Made by a program: the position numbers and the translations under genes
Part shown: piece by piece, positions 27,458 through 37,700 of the stretch
How positions within the stretch are numbered: the stretch's first letter is position 1
How the letters are laid out: each line of letters begins with the position of its first letter
Notes under the pieces: model-generated
The model's database searches: none
Seen by the model: the letters and a program-made list of their open reading frames with translations, nothing else
What the model was told of the DNA's origin: nothing
Source: Dyadobacter pollutisoli
GTDB lineage: Bacteria > Bacteroidota > Bacteroidia > Cytophagales > Spirosomataceae
Assembly (NCBI RefSeq): GCF_026625565.1
Contig: NZ_CP112998.1
Span: 932,501-996,500, forward strand
Reading direction: 5' to 3'
Length of the DNA stretch: 64,000 nt

Positions 27458-27484
27458 TTGTCATTAAGCCTTCGATTATCTTTG
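27458..27484 (+). promoter_or_regulatory. Globin promoter (Bacteroidota type)
   Basis: TTG at 27458-27460, a 16-nt spacer and TATCTTTG at 27477-27484 match the TTG/TAnnTTTG consensus and give a start near 27491, about 22 nt before the ATG. The spacing equals that of the efflux promoter at 18842-18868. Confidence 0.6.
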
Positions 27485-27512
27485 CAGCACTGTTTCATCT
27501 AAAAAATCAACC

Positions 27513-27887
27513 ATGACAACAATACTTTACGAGCGTCTTGGAGGTGCTGACGGCATTACGGCAATTGTGGAAGCTGTCGTAGAGGCACATATGAGCAATC
27601 CTTCGATTAGTGGAAGATTCCTTCCATACCGGGAACAGCCTGAAAAGTTGGCCGGGATAAAAAAGCATACTGTCGATTTTTTCAGTGCGGGAAGCGGCGC
27701 TGCGGTTGCCTACACTGGGAGGGACATGGTAAGTACACATACTGGTATGCACATTACAGCTGCTGAATACATGTACGTTGTAGATGACATACTGGCGGTG
27801 CTCACCAAGCGCCAAATTGATGATGTTTCCAAAAACGAGGTGCTGGCAATCCTTTGGTCCTTAAAAGGGTTGATTATTGATAAATGA
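27513..27887 (+). CDS. Group 1 truncated hemoglobin-like protein
   Basis: A 124-residue 2-on-2 globin. It starts LYERLGGADGITAIVEAVVE, the usual A/B helix of truncated globins, and the expected proximal-His region is in MVSTHTGMHIT near residue 75, preceded by YTGRDM, a family hallmark. The length is normal. Such proteins bind heme and handle oxygen, nitric oxide or reactive nitrogen. It lies 92 bp downstream of the composite AraC regulator, and its promoter carries two phased direct repeats, so its expression is probably controlled by that regulator. Confidence 0.85.
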   Translation: MTTILYERLGGADGITAIVEAVVEAHMSNPSISGRFLPYREQPEKLAGIKKHTVDFFSAGSGAAVAYTGRDMVSTHTGMHITAAEYMYVVDDILAVLTKRQIDDVSKNEVLAILWSLKGLIIDK

Positions 27888-28036
27888 ATAAAGCTTCGCG
27901 ATATGAGCGCATCATTTTACCGTCTTGATCATTTTGCTTGATTTAAAGCCGATCCTGACCATGTGCAAAGCACTGTCAGTTAGCAAAAGATGGAATGGCA
28001 GGGCCCGAAGACATTGCGGGTGTAGCAAATTGGCTT

Positions 28037-28591
28037 TCAGTGAAATTGCCTGGTAATATATCCGCTCGCCTGTGGACTTACATGGAGAATATCAAACATT
28101 AGCAATGCAAGTTTGCCGAGTATTTCGTTGCATGAATGGTTGGCTTCGAGTCTAAATTCGATTCCCGGCTTTTCTGCTTCCAAGTTGAAGCCCAGTGCCA
28201 AGATGTTCTTTTTGAAGCCGGACATATAAGCGTAATAATGTGCTTTCAGCATTTCGTCTTCTGTGGGTATCTGGCAATACAGTCCCCGCCCGGGCAGCTT
28301 GTAGAAATGCAGATAAAAATCTGATTTGCTAAGAAAGAATACAGAGAATCCTTTGATCTTGCCTTTGTCCAACTCGACGATGGCATCCACCAAATGTTGT
28401 GTATCGAGCGCTGTGGGGTTGTGGTATAGCTGTTGAAGCTGTTTGATCCTTCTTTCAATGCGCCAAATGCCTTTTTGAAAGAAATGAGCGTATTTGTAGT
28501 CTTGAACTTGAAGGCATTCCTGCAACTCTTCATCCAATCTTAATTTTTCAGACTCCAATTCCCGAATAAGTAATTCAAACTCTGTCAACAT
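28037..28591 (-). CDS. Unrecognised protein, 184 residues
   Basis: I do not recognise the family. The N-terminal third is highly charged and predicted helical or coiled (LLIRELESEKLRLDEELQE), followed by a mixed alpha/beta part (FSVFFLSKSDFYLHFYKLPG). There is no signal peptide or membrane helix, so it is likely cytoplasmic. It lies upstream of and on the same strand as nothing obvious; the globin gene converges on it. Codon use looks like that of the neighbours, and the length of the open frame supports a real gene. Confidence 0.6.
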   Translation of the reverse strand: MLTEFELLIRELESEKLRLDEELQECLQVQDYKYAHFFQKGIWRIERRIKQLQQLYHNPTALDTQHLVDAIVELDKGKIKGFSVFFLSKSDFYLHFYKLPGRGLYCQIPTEDEMLKAHYYAYMSGFKKNILALGFNLEAEKPGIEFRLEANHSCNEILGKLALLMFDILHVSPQASGYITRQFH

Positions 28592-28789
28592 GGCCGGCTC
28601 AGAATAGATGGACTGGATAAGCCCTCAATTTACTTTACCTTCATGGGTCTGCCAAGCTTGTTTACTAATTTATGGGTGTTAATTGGGGAGCGTCAATATC
28701 ATTAATATGAAGGAAGCCAAGGTTGTCAACCTGTTCTGCTGTTGCTTGGGCAGGTGACCGTTTGCGCTGATTAATCTCATCATTGAGCC

Positions 28790-29305
28790 TTATCCATTTC
28801 TGACATTCCACAGACGAGGATCTATGACAAAGGGATGAACGCTTCGGATTTCTATTTGAGCGTAGTCCCTGTGAAGGGGGTGAAGCAGAAAATTGTATGA
28901 CTCTGCTACTACGGCCGAGGGAACTTTAATCGACATGACCTCCGGATCGTTAAGCCATTTTTGTAAGAATAGATGATTCTCATAATAGCTTGCCGGATCT
29001 CGCCAGTTTGGCGGAAAGTTCTCGATAGTCTTCGGTGGTGAAGGTAAAACCAGGGTGATTAAAAATAATTTTGGAAGATCCTGATAGGGTAGAGCGGGTA
29101 GATGCACCAATTGTTCAAGCAGTGCCAATTCAGGGCTTGCCGAAGTGTAAAGAATGCCAATTCCGGGTGGATTCCACCGGCCACCATAACGCCTTGCGCT
29201 TTCGGATGACAAAGGAGTATCTGAAAATCGTTCCTTCACCAGGCGATAAGCCAGAGGGCGATTATTTGTGGCTATGGCACGTTCAGGCATAAATGCCATG
29301 CTCAA
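28790..29305 (-). CDS. RES-domain toxin (NAD-consuming type)
   Basis: A protein of up to 171 residues; MPERAIATNNRPLAYRLV (residue 7 on) may be the better start. RES hallmarks are visible: YRLVKERFSDTPLSSESARR with the Arg/Tyr pair, YGGRWNPPGIGILYTSASPE with the conserved GGRWN, ELALLEQLVH, and a Ser/Asn-containing segment near the C-terminus (VVAESYNFLLHP). RES toxins of this family degrade NAD+ and stop growth. It overlaps the antitoxin gene by about 23 bp, with the antitoxin first, the usual order for Xre-RES modules. Confidence 0.85.
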   Translation of the reverse strand: MSMAFMPERAIATNNRPLAYRLVKERFSDTPLSSESARRYGGRWNPPGIGILYTSASPELALLEQLVHLPALPYQDLPKLFLITLVLPSPPKTIENFPPNWRDPASYYENHLFLQKWLNDPEVMSIKVPSAVVAESYNFLLHPLHRDYAQIEIRSVHPFVIDPRLWNVRNG

Positions 29306-29687
29306 TTCGTCCTAAAACATTATGCACCATGCCAAAACCTGTTGTCGTATCAAGTAGCGTTAGGGGAGCTTGTTGATGGAGTTCCGATAACGGAATTCTT
29401 AGCCATCGTCCCAGTACGTCGGCCCTGCCATCAAAGACATCCAATCCGTGTTCAAGAAGTTGCTCTAATAATAATAGCCTTTCTGATGAATTGTTATCCA
29501 GTAACGCATCAGGGCGGAGTCTATGTAGGGTCCTTTCGGAAAGATTGAGGATAGGAGCCATTTCTTTATCTGTCAATCCTATTGTGCGAGCGACTTCATC
29601 CGCTTTTCCTCGTTGAACGCCCAACCGGACTTGCTGGATCACTTCATAACTTCCGCGCGGAAAACCTGTTTCTAAGACTAAATCCAT
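29283..29687 (-). CDS. Xre/MbcA/ParS-type antitoxin (DUF2384)
   Basis: A 134-residue protein. Helix-turn-helix part: KADEVARTIGLTDKEMAPIL then LSERTLHRLR (about residues 30-60). The C-terminal DUF2384/MbcA toxin-binding part runs from LLLLEQLLEHGLDVF, with VLGRWLRIPLSEL, to FGMVHNVLGRIEHGIYA. It neutralises the RES toxin encoded next and, by family precedent, represses its own operon. An inverted repeat (ATTTGG-N7-CCAAAT, 29720-29738) lies 33 bp upstream of its start and is a candidate operator. Confidence 0.88.
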   Translation of the reverse strand: MDLVLETGFPRGSYEVIQQVRLGVQRGKADEVARTIGLTDKEMAPILNLSERTLHRLRPDALLDNNSSERLLLLEQLLEHGLDVFDGRADVLGRWLRIPLSELHQQAPLTLLDTTTGFGMVHNVLGRIEHGIYA

Positions 29688-29719
29688 AGCAATAACATTT
29701 TGTCATAAATATAACTGTC

Positions 29720-29738
29720 ATTTGGCATCTATCCAAAT
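29720..29738. promoter_or_regulatory. Inverted repeat upstream of the RES/Xre module
   Basis: ATTTGG (29720-29725) and CCAAAT (29733-29738) are separated by 7 nt. On the minus strand the repeat lies between a TTTG and a TATATTTA (close to the -7 consensus), so a bound antitoxin could block the promoter. Confidence 0.5.
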
Positions 29739-30066
29739 AATCTACCTCATTACGGCATGGTTTGGATGTTTTGGGATCTGTCTACTTTCTTAAAGAGATG
29801 GGGGTTTTACAGTAGCAAGCAAATCAGATACGGCAAAAGGTAGCTCATTTGAAAAATGAGTGGGTAAGCATTTACTTAACAGAATATCATGAAAAAGGCT
29901 GCTAGGCAAGACCGAGAATGAAGTATTGCCGGGACGGCTGATCCTTTATCGATTATTGAATGTCGTTCATCGATTATCAAAACTACCAATGGCTTAATGC
30001 AAATACCTTTCGATAAAATCGGTTAAGTCTTTAACCGTTCGTGCTCAACAATAAACGGTTCTGCAA
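29739..30066. promoter_or_regulatory. Divergent region upstream of the giant surface-protein operon
   Basis: This 328-bp region has no gene. It contains a small hairpin, CTCATTT/AAATGAG (29844-29860), and, close to the operon, the palindrome CGGTTAA-GTCT-TTAACCG (30020-30037) plus a further half-site AACGGTT (30054-30060) that pairs with AACCGTT (30033-30039). The cluster of CGGTT half-sites just before the first gene is a candidate operator. TACCTTTC at 30004-30011 is a near match to the -7 element. Confidence 0.4.
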
Positions 30067-31755
30067 ATGCGACGCTCGGGTTTGGTATTGCTCTGTCTCT
30101 GGTTTTTCTGCTGTGCGATAGTCTGTGGGCAAGAGGTTAATCAAAAAAACAAGAGCCTACAATTTTCAGGAGGCCTCAACGCCTACGCTGGCATTTACAC
30201 TTCCAGTGGTATACCTGGCCGCAACCAACCCAATCCCTTTGGCCTGAGTGGTGCGATCACCTTAACGCTTCCGGGGGGCATTTCGCTGCCATTTTCAGCT
30301 GTGCTGGGTAATCAGGGTGCCAGTTTCCGTCAGCCTTTCAATCAGTTCGGGGTAAGCCCCACTTACAAGTGGGCGACCGCTCACGCTGGTTATCGTAATG
30401 TGTCCTTCTCCCCGTTTACGCTTGCAGGCCATACGTTTCTTGGCGGCGGCGTAGAGCTCAATCCCGGTATGTTGCGGCTCGGTGCGGTATATGGCCGTTT
30501 CAACAAGGCTATTTCCACTACTCTTTCGGACCCGGATGTCATACCCTCCTTCAAACGTACGGGTTATGCGGTCAAAGTGGGTTACGGCAAGCCCGGGAAT
30601 TATGTAGACCTGGTCATGCTACGGGCACGCGATGACACCAATTCCATCGACCGAGTTCATATATCACCCGAAAAATATATTACCCCCGCCGAGAACATGG
30701 TGATCGGCCTGACTTCCCGGTTGCTTCTTGTCAAGCATATCCTGATCGAAGCGGACCTGGCGGCCAGCTCCTACACACGTGACCTATCCGCGTCGGCGGT
30801 GCAGGTGGAAGGCAAAAATCCACTGTTCCGCCTGGTTGGCAAGCTTATCACGCCCAGACTATCTACCCAGCTGACACAGGCCACCCAGGCTGCATTGGGT
30901 TACCAGGGCAAATGGGGTTCTGTGAAATTTCAATACAAACGCATCGATCCCAACTTTCAGACGATGGGCGCTTACTATTTTCAAAGTGATATCCAGAGCT
31001 ATACCGGCAATGTGGCATTAAACCTGCTCAAAGGAAAGGCCCGGCTGGCTGGAAGCTATGGGAGGCAGTTCGATAATTTGGCACAAAACAAAAACGCACG
31101 TACAGGCCGCTCCGTGGGTTCGATGATGGTTTCTCTCAACCCCGATCCGACCTTGGGGTTTGATATTTCTCTGTCAAACTATGGGTTAAGCCAACGCGCA
31201 GGGCTCAGGCCGCTGATTGACACGCTTCGTATCGCACAAAACAATCTCTCTGCCACGGCTAACCTGAGGTACTCGATCTTTGATAAAGACTATTCACACA
31301 TTTTCACACTCACCGGTTCACACCAGCAGCTGTCGGACTTGAATGCAAATACCGCTGTGCAAACCGAAAACAACAGCCAAAATGCAAACCTGGGCTATTT
31401 TTTACAAGCCAATCAAAGCGGTTTTGGAGCAAACCTGCTGCTATCCTATACACAAACCAGCCTACCGACTGTCACGACAACCCACGACAAACTGAAATTT
31501 TACGGCCCGACACTCGGCAGTAATTACGCATTCTTCAAAAGGAAAATAACGACTTCGGCCAACCTCTCTTACCTGGTCAATAAGCAGCAAGACGTGACTG
31601 GAAAAGTATTGACAGCGACCCTGAATGCAGGCTATCAGTTGGCAAAAAGGCAAAATATCAGCATCAACCTGAGCTACCTGAAATCAGATACAGGTGTGCA
31701 GGCTGAAAAATTCAACGAATTCAGAGGAAATATTGGATATGGAATCTCATTTTAA
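30067..31755 (+). CDS. Outer-membrane beta-barrel protein, first gene of the surface operon
   Basis: A 562-residue protein with a signal peptide (LVLLCLWFFCCAIVCGQ, residues 6-22). The rest is alternating hydrophobic and polar strands with many Gly, Ser, Tyr and Asn (TPTYKW-like hairpins, AGSYGRQFDN, ATLNAGYQLAKRQNISI) and ends GNIGYGISF, with a terminal Phe as in barrel proteins assembled by BamA. I predict a barrel of roughly 20 or more strands. No known family is obvious and it does not look like the PorP/SprF helpers of T9SS, though it holds a similar place in the operon. Its last 17 bases overlap the giant gene, so translation is coupled. Confidence 0.7.
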   Translation: MRRSGLVLLCLWFFCCAIVCGQEVNQKNKSLQFSGGLNAYAGIYTSSGIPGRNQPNPFGLSGAITLTLPGGISLPFSAVLGNQGASFRQPFNQFGVSPTYKWATAHAGYRNVSFSPFTLAGHTFLGGGVELNPGMLRLGAVYGRFNKAISTTLSDPDVIPSFKRTGYAVKVGYGKPGNYVDLVMLRARDDTNSIDRVHISPEKYITPAENMVIGLTSRLLLVKHILIEADLAASSYTRDLSASAVQVEGKNPLFRLVGKLITPRLSTQLTQATQAALGYQGKWGSVKFQYKRIDPNFQTMGAYYFQSDIQSYTGNVALNLLKGKARLAGSYGRQFDNLAQNKNARTGRSVGSMMVSLNPDPTLGFDISLSNYGLSQRAGLRPLIDTLRIAQNNLSATANLRYSIFDKDYSHIFTLTGSHQQLSDLNANTAVQTENNSQNANLGYFLQANQSGFGANLLLSYTQTSLPTVTTTHDKLKFYGPTLGSNYAFFKRKITTSANLSYLVNKQQDVTGKVLTATLNAGYQLAKRQNISINLSYLKSDTGVQAEKFNEFRGNIGYGISF

Positions 31756-34700
31756 AAGACTTGGCATTTTTATGGGAAGGCGCGTTTCCTTGGGGATACT
31801 CCTGTCCCTGTGTTTGGCTTTCCACCTCAGTTTGGCACAAAATCAGGTCCGCGTTACGACCAACGTTTTGCCGCCCTACAGTCCTTATATCCAGGATTAC
31901 CCAGGTGCAGCCAATCGCGTGCAGGTATTTATTTCAAATCAATCAGGCAAAGCAATGTCGGTGCGGCTGATCGGAAAACTGGAAGGAGATAATGGTGTGG
32001 TGATCCGGACTGCTATGAATTACCGCCCATTACGTCCGCTCGAACTTCGCCCGACAGACGCCAACAGGCTCATTACCAGGGCCGAGTTAGAAGGGCTTTT
32101 TGATCTCGGTCAGATCGAAGTGGAAGGGATGAACAAGGATTTGCTTTACCGCGGTCTGCCTCTTCCCGAAGGCAACTACCAGTTGTGCGTACAGGCCTTT
32201 GATAATGCTACCACCAGACCATTGTCAGGTGAATTCCCAATGGGTTGCAGCGGGCTGATCCCGATAAGGATTATAGAGCCGCCCATACTAATCTCACCGC
32301 AGGCTGACGAAGAAATAGGCATTAAAGCACCGCAAACCCAACTTTTCACATGGACAGCCCCGGTAGGAATTCTGCCTAACCAGGTCGAGTACAGCATCCG
32401 CATCGTGGAACTGCCCGAAACAAATACAGACCCGAATGTATTCATAGACGCTGTGGTACTGCCAAGGTCCGGCGTGGAAATGAGCAACCTGAAAACCACC
32501 ACATTTCTCTACGGCCCCCAGCATCCGCCGCTACAAAAAGGAAAACGATACGCCTGGCGTGTACAAGCAAAACCCGTTAGAGAGCGATTAAACTTGATGA
32601 ATGATGGTAAAAGCCCAGTCCAGTCATTCACCTACGGCTCACGAATGCCGATAGGCATGGAGATGGATTACATTACCATTACTAAACCGGCTGGCAAGAG
32701 AAATGCAACCGTGGAGGTAGGCAGTAATAATCCCTTTGAGGTAAGATGGAAGCTGGACGAGGAATTTGAAAAAACACTCCGAAAGACCTTTGAAGCCCAG
32801 CCCAAAAAATCGCTTTTGGAACAATTCGCTGACCTGAGCTATCGGGTACAGATCAAAGCAGCCGAAAAAGGCGAAGATGGCAAGGTAGTGTTGGATCGTC
32901 TCGTACGCGGGGAGCTGCTAAGCCTTCAAAAAACAGAATTGCCTGCTACAATGCCACTGGGTAAGAATTATCAGGTCCAGGTTGAATTAATGGGAGTGTC
33001 CGATTTGAAACGCAAGCGTGCTCAGATCGGGGAAAGCCCGTTGATCTCCAAACCAAAATCCTTCCAACTTATTGAGAACGACAAGGGAAATGAATCCGAC
33101 AGCCTGACCATCAGAGGTATACTCGCCTACCGGTTCCCTGGCGAAAGCGGCGCGCCTCATCCATTGCCTAATACAAAAGTGGTGCTTATGAAGGTTTTTG
33201 AAAACAAATACCGTGGTGTTGTCGCCTACGGCAAGTCCGATGGCGCAGGTAAGTACACCATTAAAATTCTCAAAACTACCCTTCACGGGGCCACCGACTC
33301 GACCGTATTTACCCGCTGCATGGTTGATCCGGTGAGCCCGTTCATTCAACCCTTCGCAGAGGCAGGCTATTACCAGACTACCCATGACAATACCTTCCAG
33401 ATTGCCAGCTCCGAGCAGGTTGGCTACGATGTCAATGGCATTACCTGGCTGGCGACAGGCTATACCCTTGAAGTAACCGCAAAGCAATCATACCAGAACT
33501 GGCCAGGAGCGCCGGACGTGAAACTGGAAGGGAAGCATCTGGTCCTTTTCCGCAAGCCGGGTATTGCCAAAGAATACGACAAGCACAGACTTCCTTTCGA
33601 GGGAATGGAAACTCACTCGAAAGGTCCAGCTGCCCAATCCGCACAAGCTAACATTAAGACTGGGCCTCAGTCGATCAATAGCGGAAATGGTCAAATCGGG
33701 AAAGATGTAACAGCCTTAGCAGACATTATTTCCGGATCGGCAAGCCCGAAAACAGCTGAGCAAACTTTGCGAATGAAAGTACTCGACCAGCTGCAGTCCA
33801 AAGGTTACCAGCTTATTGGCATTGCGCCTTTGAAAGTGAAGCAGGACGGTTACGGGGCCACATTTGACAATCTGGTGTATGCAGGAATTTCCTACGACAG
33901 CTACCAGATCTATTGCCCCGACTGTGAGTTGAAACCTGATGATGCCGATCCGGTGATATTCATGAAACCCACTGAAAAGCTGCCGATGTCTCCTGCTCGC
34001 ATTGAAAAATATACCTATAACATTCAAACCACCGAAGCGCCTACAATGACCTTTACGGGCAAGCTTACATACAAGTTTGCCGACGCGGGCAAGGACGGTG
34101 CCCAGGTAAAAGCACTGGGTAAAACACAGGTTCATTTGCAGGTGGTCTACCGCAATGCCAGTGCAGAAAAAAGCACTTTCAGCAGCGATAATGGCTCCTA
34201 TAATGAATTTATTGACTTTCATCAGGACTTCAACCAAACCCTGGACACCAAGATTACCGCTGTGGACGGGTCATTCAAATTTAGTGTAAAAATGACCAAA
34301 GCAATGCAGCTGGGAATACTTCCCGCCACAGCGGCAACAGGCAGTGGTGAATTCAAAAAGGCATCCGCAGTTTTCATACGCGGCATCAGAGTGATCGTAG
34401 ACAATCCCTACTATGCAAGCCCGACGGAGACATTCGGACTGCTGCCATCGGAACAAATGAAGCCGCAAGGTTCCTACGACTTCGGTCCGGTGACTGCCGT
34501 AGCCAAAAGTTACACGCTCGTTACCCAGATCAAGTCAGATACTACGGGGATTTCACTGGTTAACAAACAGAAGGCAGATATCAAGTCCGATCTGTTTGGG
34601 ATCAAAGTGTCCGTACTCCGGGCTGTGAAAATTGCCCTGAATGCAACCGGGCCGAACCGGCGACCACCTGCCGATGAAGGCTTGGGTGCAAAATCAACCG

Positions 34701-37700
34701 TTAAGATCAAAAATCAGAGCTTCACCGTGATCGCAACGCAAGAAACCAATGTAAACGGTATCGCCAAATTCCCGAGAATGGTGATGGCCAACGGAGAGGC
34801 CGACGCATACTTTATCGCCACGCAATCTTCCCTCGACGGACTTAACAACTATAATCTTGTCACACTCAAACGGATCACTGTCAGTGAGGACTGGGGATCG
34901 GTGTATTCATCTTCGGCCACCCAGGAGGAAAAAGAGCGGTCCGAACATGCTGGAAAAACGAAATACGGAACTGAACAGATCAATTGTAAAACAGTCTGGG
35001 ACCTCTGGTACAGGCCTAACGCCAATTATTCGACGACTTATTCCTATCTGGCCCAATATAGTGACGAGCAACACGAGGCCATGAAAGATGAGAAACAGTC
35101 TCCGCAATACAAGTGGGAAAGCCATTTGATTGGCTGTCAGAAAGCAGATAGTTACTGGCTTGGCGATAAACTTCACGATACAAAAACAAACGATGTCGTT
35201 TTGCTCACCTCAAAAAGTAATGCGCAGAGCGCCGCAGAGTTTGCCGATCAATACAAAACTTTCGATTCCGATGTTGTCAAACGCTACCTGGCACCCGGCG
35301 ATCCGGTTGTCAATGTGCGTGTGGTGGATGCTTCAAACCCCACCCTGGGGATCAAAAATGCGGTAGTGACCCTCACTTATGTTAGAAACGAGGCATTCAT
35401 GGGCATTCCAACTACGATCACCAGGTATACTGGCCAAGATGGCTGGATACTGAGCCCTTTTCAATTGACGCCGGGAAACAATGCAAAAGTCCGAATTCAG
35501 GCCGACGGCTATATGTATTTCAACCCAATGTCGCAAAAAGCATACGGGGACCGCGTAATCAATATCGGGGAGGTATTGCTCGGACAGAACAGCTATTACG
35601 ACCGCGTGCTGATGGAGCCCAACACGGTTATTACCGGAAGGGCGGTAGATATAGATGCAGTAGAAGCATCTGGCACAACCGGTTCAATAAATCTGTATCC
35701 GACATCACCGGATCAGCCTTCCAAGATTGCGACGGTAGACAAAAATGCAGTAAGCGACAAAGTATCCTCCAAACCAGTGCATGTGCAGACATCGACTGCC
35801 TTGTTCAGCCACGATCCGTCGATGGAAGCATATGCCCAGGCCGATAACGGAAACATGGTAAAGACCAAATTTAAAGAAGGTAGCTGGAAATTTACACTCG
35901 ACGCACCTTCGACAGCCTCGGTACTTAAAATATTCCCTGTCAATATCAGCTATTTCGGAGAGGAGCGAAATATCAAAACGCAGCTACCCAAACCCGTTCA
36001 GGGGAAAAACAACCTGTTGAGCATCAATGCCGGTGACATCGACATCTACGAACGTGACCATCGCATCACATTCAAATTACTCGATGAGGTGTCGGGCAAA
36101 GGCGTTGCCGACGCATATGTGAGACTTTTTGGTAAAAAAACCAAAGGCTTTGAATTCGGGGCCAGCAAAGCAGATGGTTTAGTGGAAGCCAGATTCAAAA
36201 ACGTCTCCATTGAAAATCTATACGTCGAAATTGCCTCGCCGGGTTATGTGACCAGGACCGTTTCGATCAAAAACCAGGAAAGTAAACAGGCCGTGGTGGA
36301 AACTGTAAGGCTCAAACCGGCCAGAACAGTGAAAGGCATCGTCGTACTAAAATCGGCATTGGGTGTTGAAACGCCATTAAAAGGTGCAGCAGTATTTGTT
36401 AACGGAGGACGAAATGCGAGTGTAAAATACAGCACGGTTTCGGGTAGTGACGGCAGGTTTTCCCTGGACGTCCCCCAAACATTTGACGGTACCTCCATTG
36501 ACATCGAAACGATCTTTGATCCCAAAGACTCTGGTAGTCCTTCCTATGCAGGGGCGACCTTTGTCGGTGCGGCCAGCAGCCAGTCTATACCTCAGCATAA
36601 CGGCCAATCACTGAAATTGACGGTAACGACATTCGACAAATTCAAAATCGCATCGATCTGGGGTTTTCCGGTGAGGATTGAAAAAATTGACCCCAAAACA
36701 ATGCAGGTGACTGGCGAGGTTGATCTGTCAGACACTGGATTGGGACCGTTTGCGATTATGGACAAAAATGTCCGGGTAAGGTTCAGGGATATAGTTTTCA
36801 AAGCAAATCCACAAAATCCATCCGAGGGTATCCCAGCCAGCGAAACCGTGGTGCTTGATGCGGGCATTCTGGACAATCTGCTCTATCACACATCACCGGA
36901 TATCAATTTCAACAAAGCCAAATACAATATTAAACTGATACCAGCTGAGGGGCCATACGGAAAACTGAAAATCGAAAAAACGCCCGGTGTTTCGACAGGC
37001 CGGATCATAGCAAAAGCGCAGGTTATTGATAATTCGTTCAACTTCTCGGCCAACCTGCTTTACTATGAAAAAGGCCAGTTCTTCCTCTACGATCCCGACG
37101 CGGCCGGAAGGTCTTCGGATAAACCCTTGGTGACTGCTTTCGATGCAGCCAAAAGCAATATTAAATGGACCAATTTTGGGATCTCGCAGGAAAATGGGGC
37201 ACCTATGAAATTAAAGTTGCTGAATTTCGATGCGACAAGTAATCTGGCAGGTTCCAGGCTGATCGGGGACGAAATACATCTAAGCCCTGTGATGAGCTGC
37301 ATAGTAAAAGATGCCAACCCGGCTGAACTGAAAGTGAGCATTGGCGACCTGGTTTTGAAAAACAATACCGTCGATGCCAAAACCGGCGAAACGCCGCTTA
37401 CATTCCCACTGGCCGGTAAATGGAACGTCGAGATCCGGGACTGGAAGCTAGATTATAAAAAAGGGGGTTTTTACTCGAAATCGGGTGTCGTCAAAACAGG
37501 TAAGGCCGATGTACCGATCAAGGAATTCAACCTGCGCAGCGATTTCTACAGCCTGATTGTAGAGCCGCAAGATAATTTTGAACTGGCCGGAGTGGCCAAT
37601 CTGAAACTGACAGGCAAAGCATATTTTGGATTTGATCCCCAAACCGGTTCGGACATGAAGGGACACTGGTCGGTGGTCGTCGTTCCGGACGGAAATTCAC

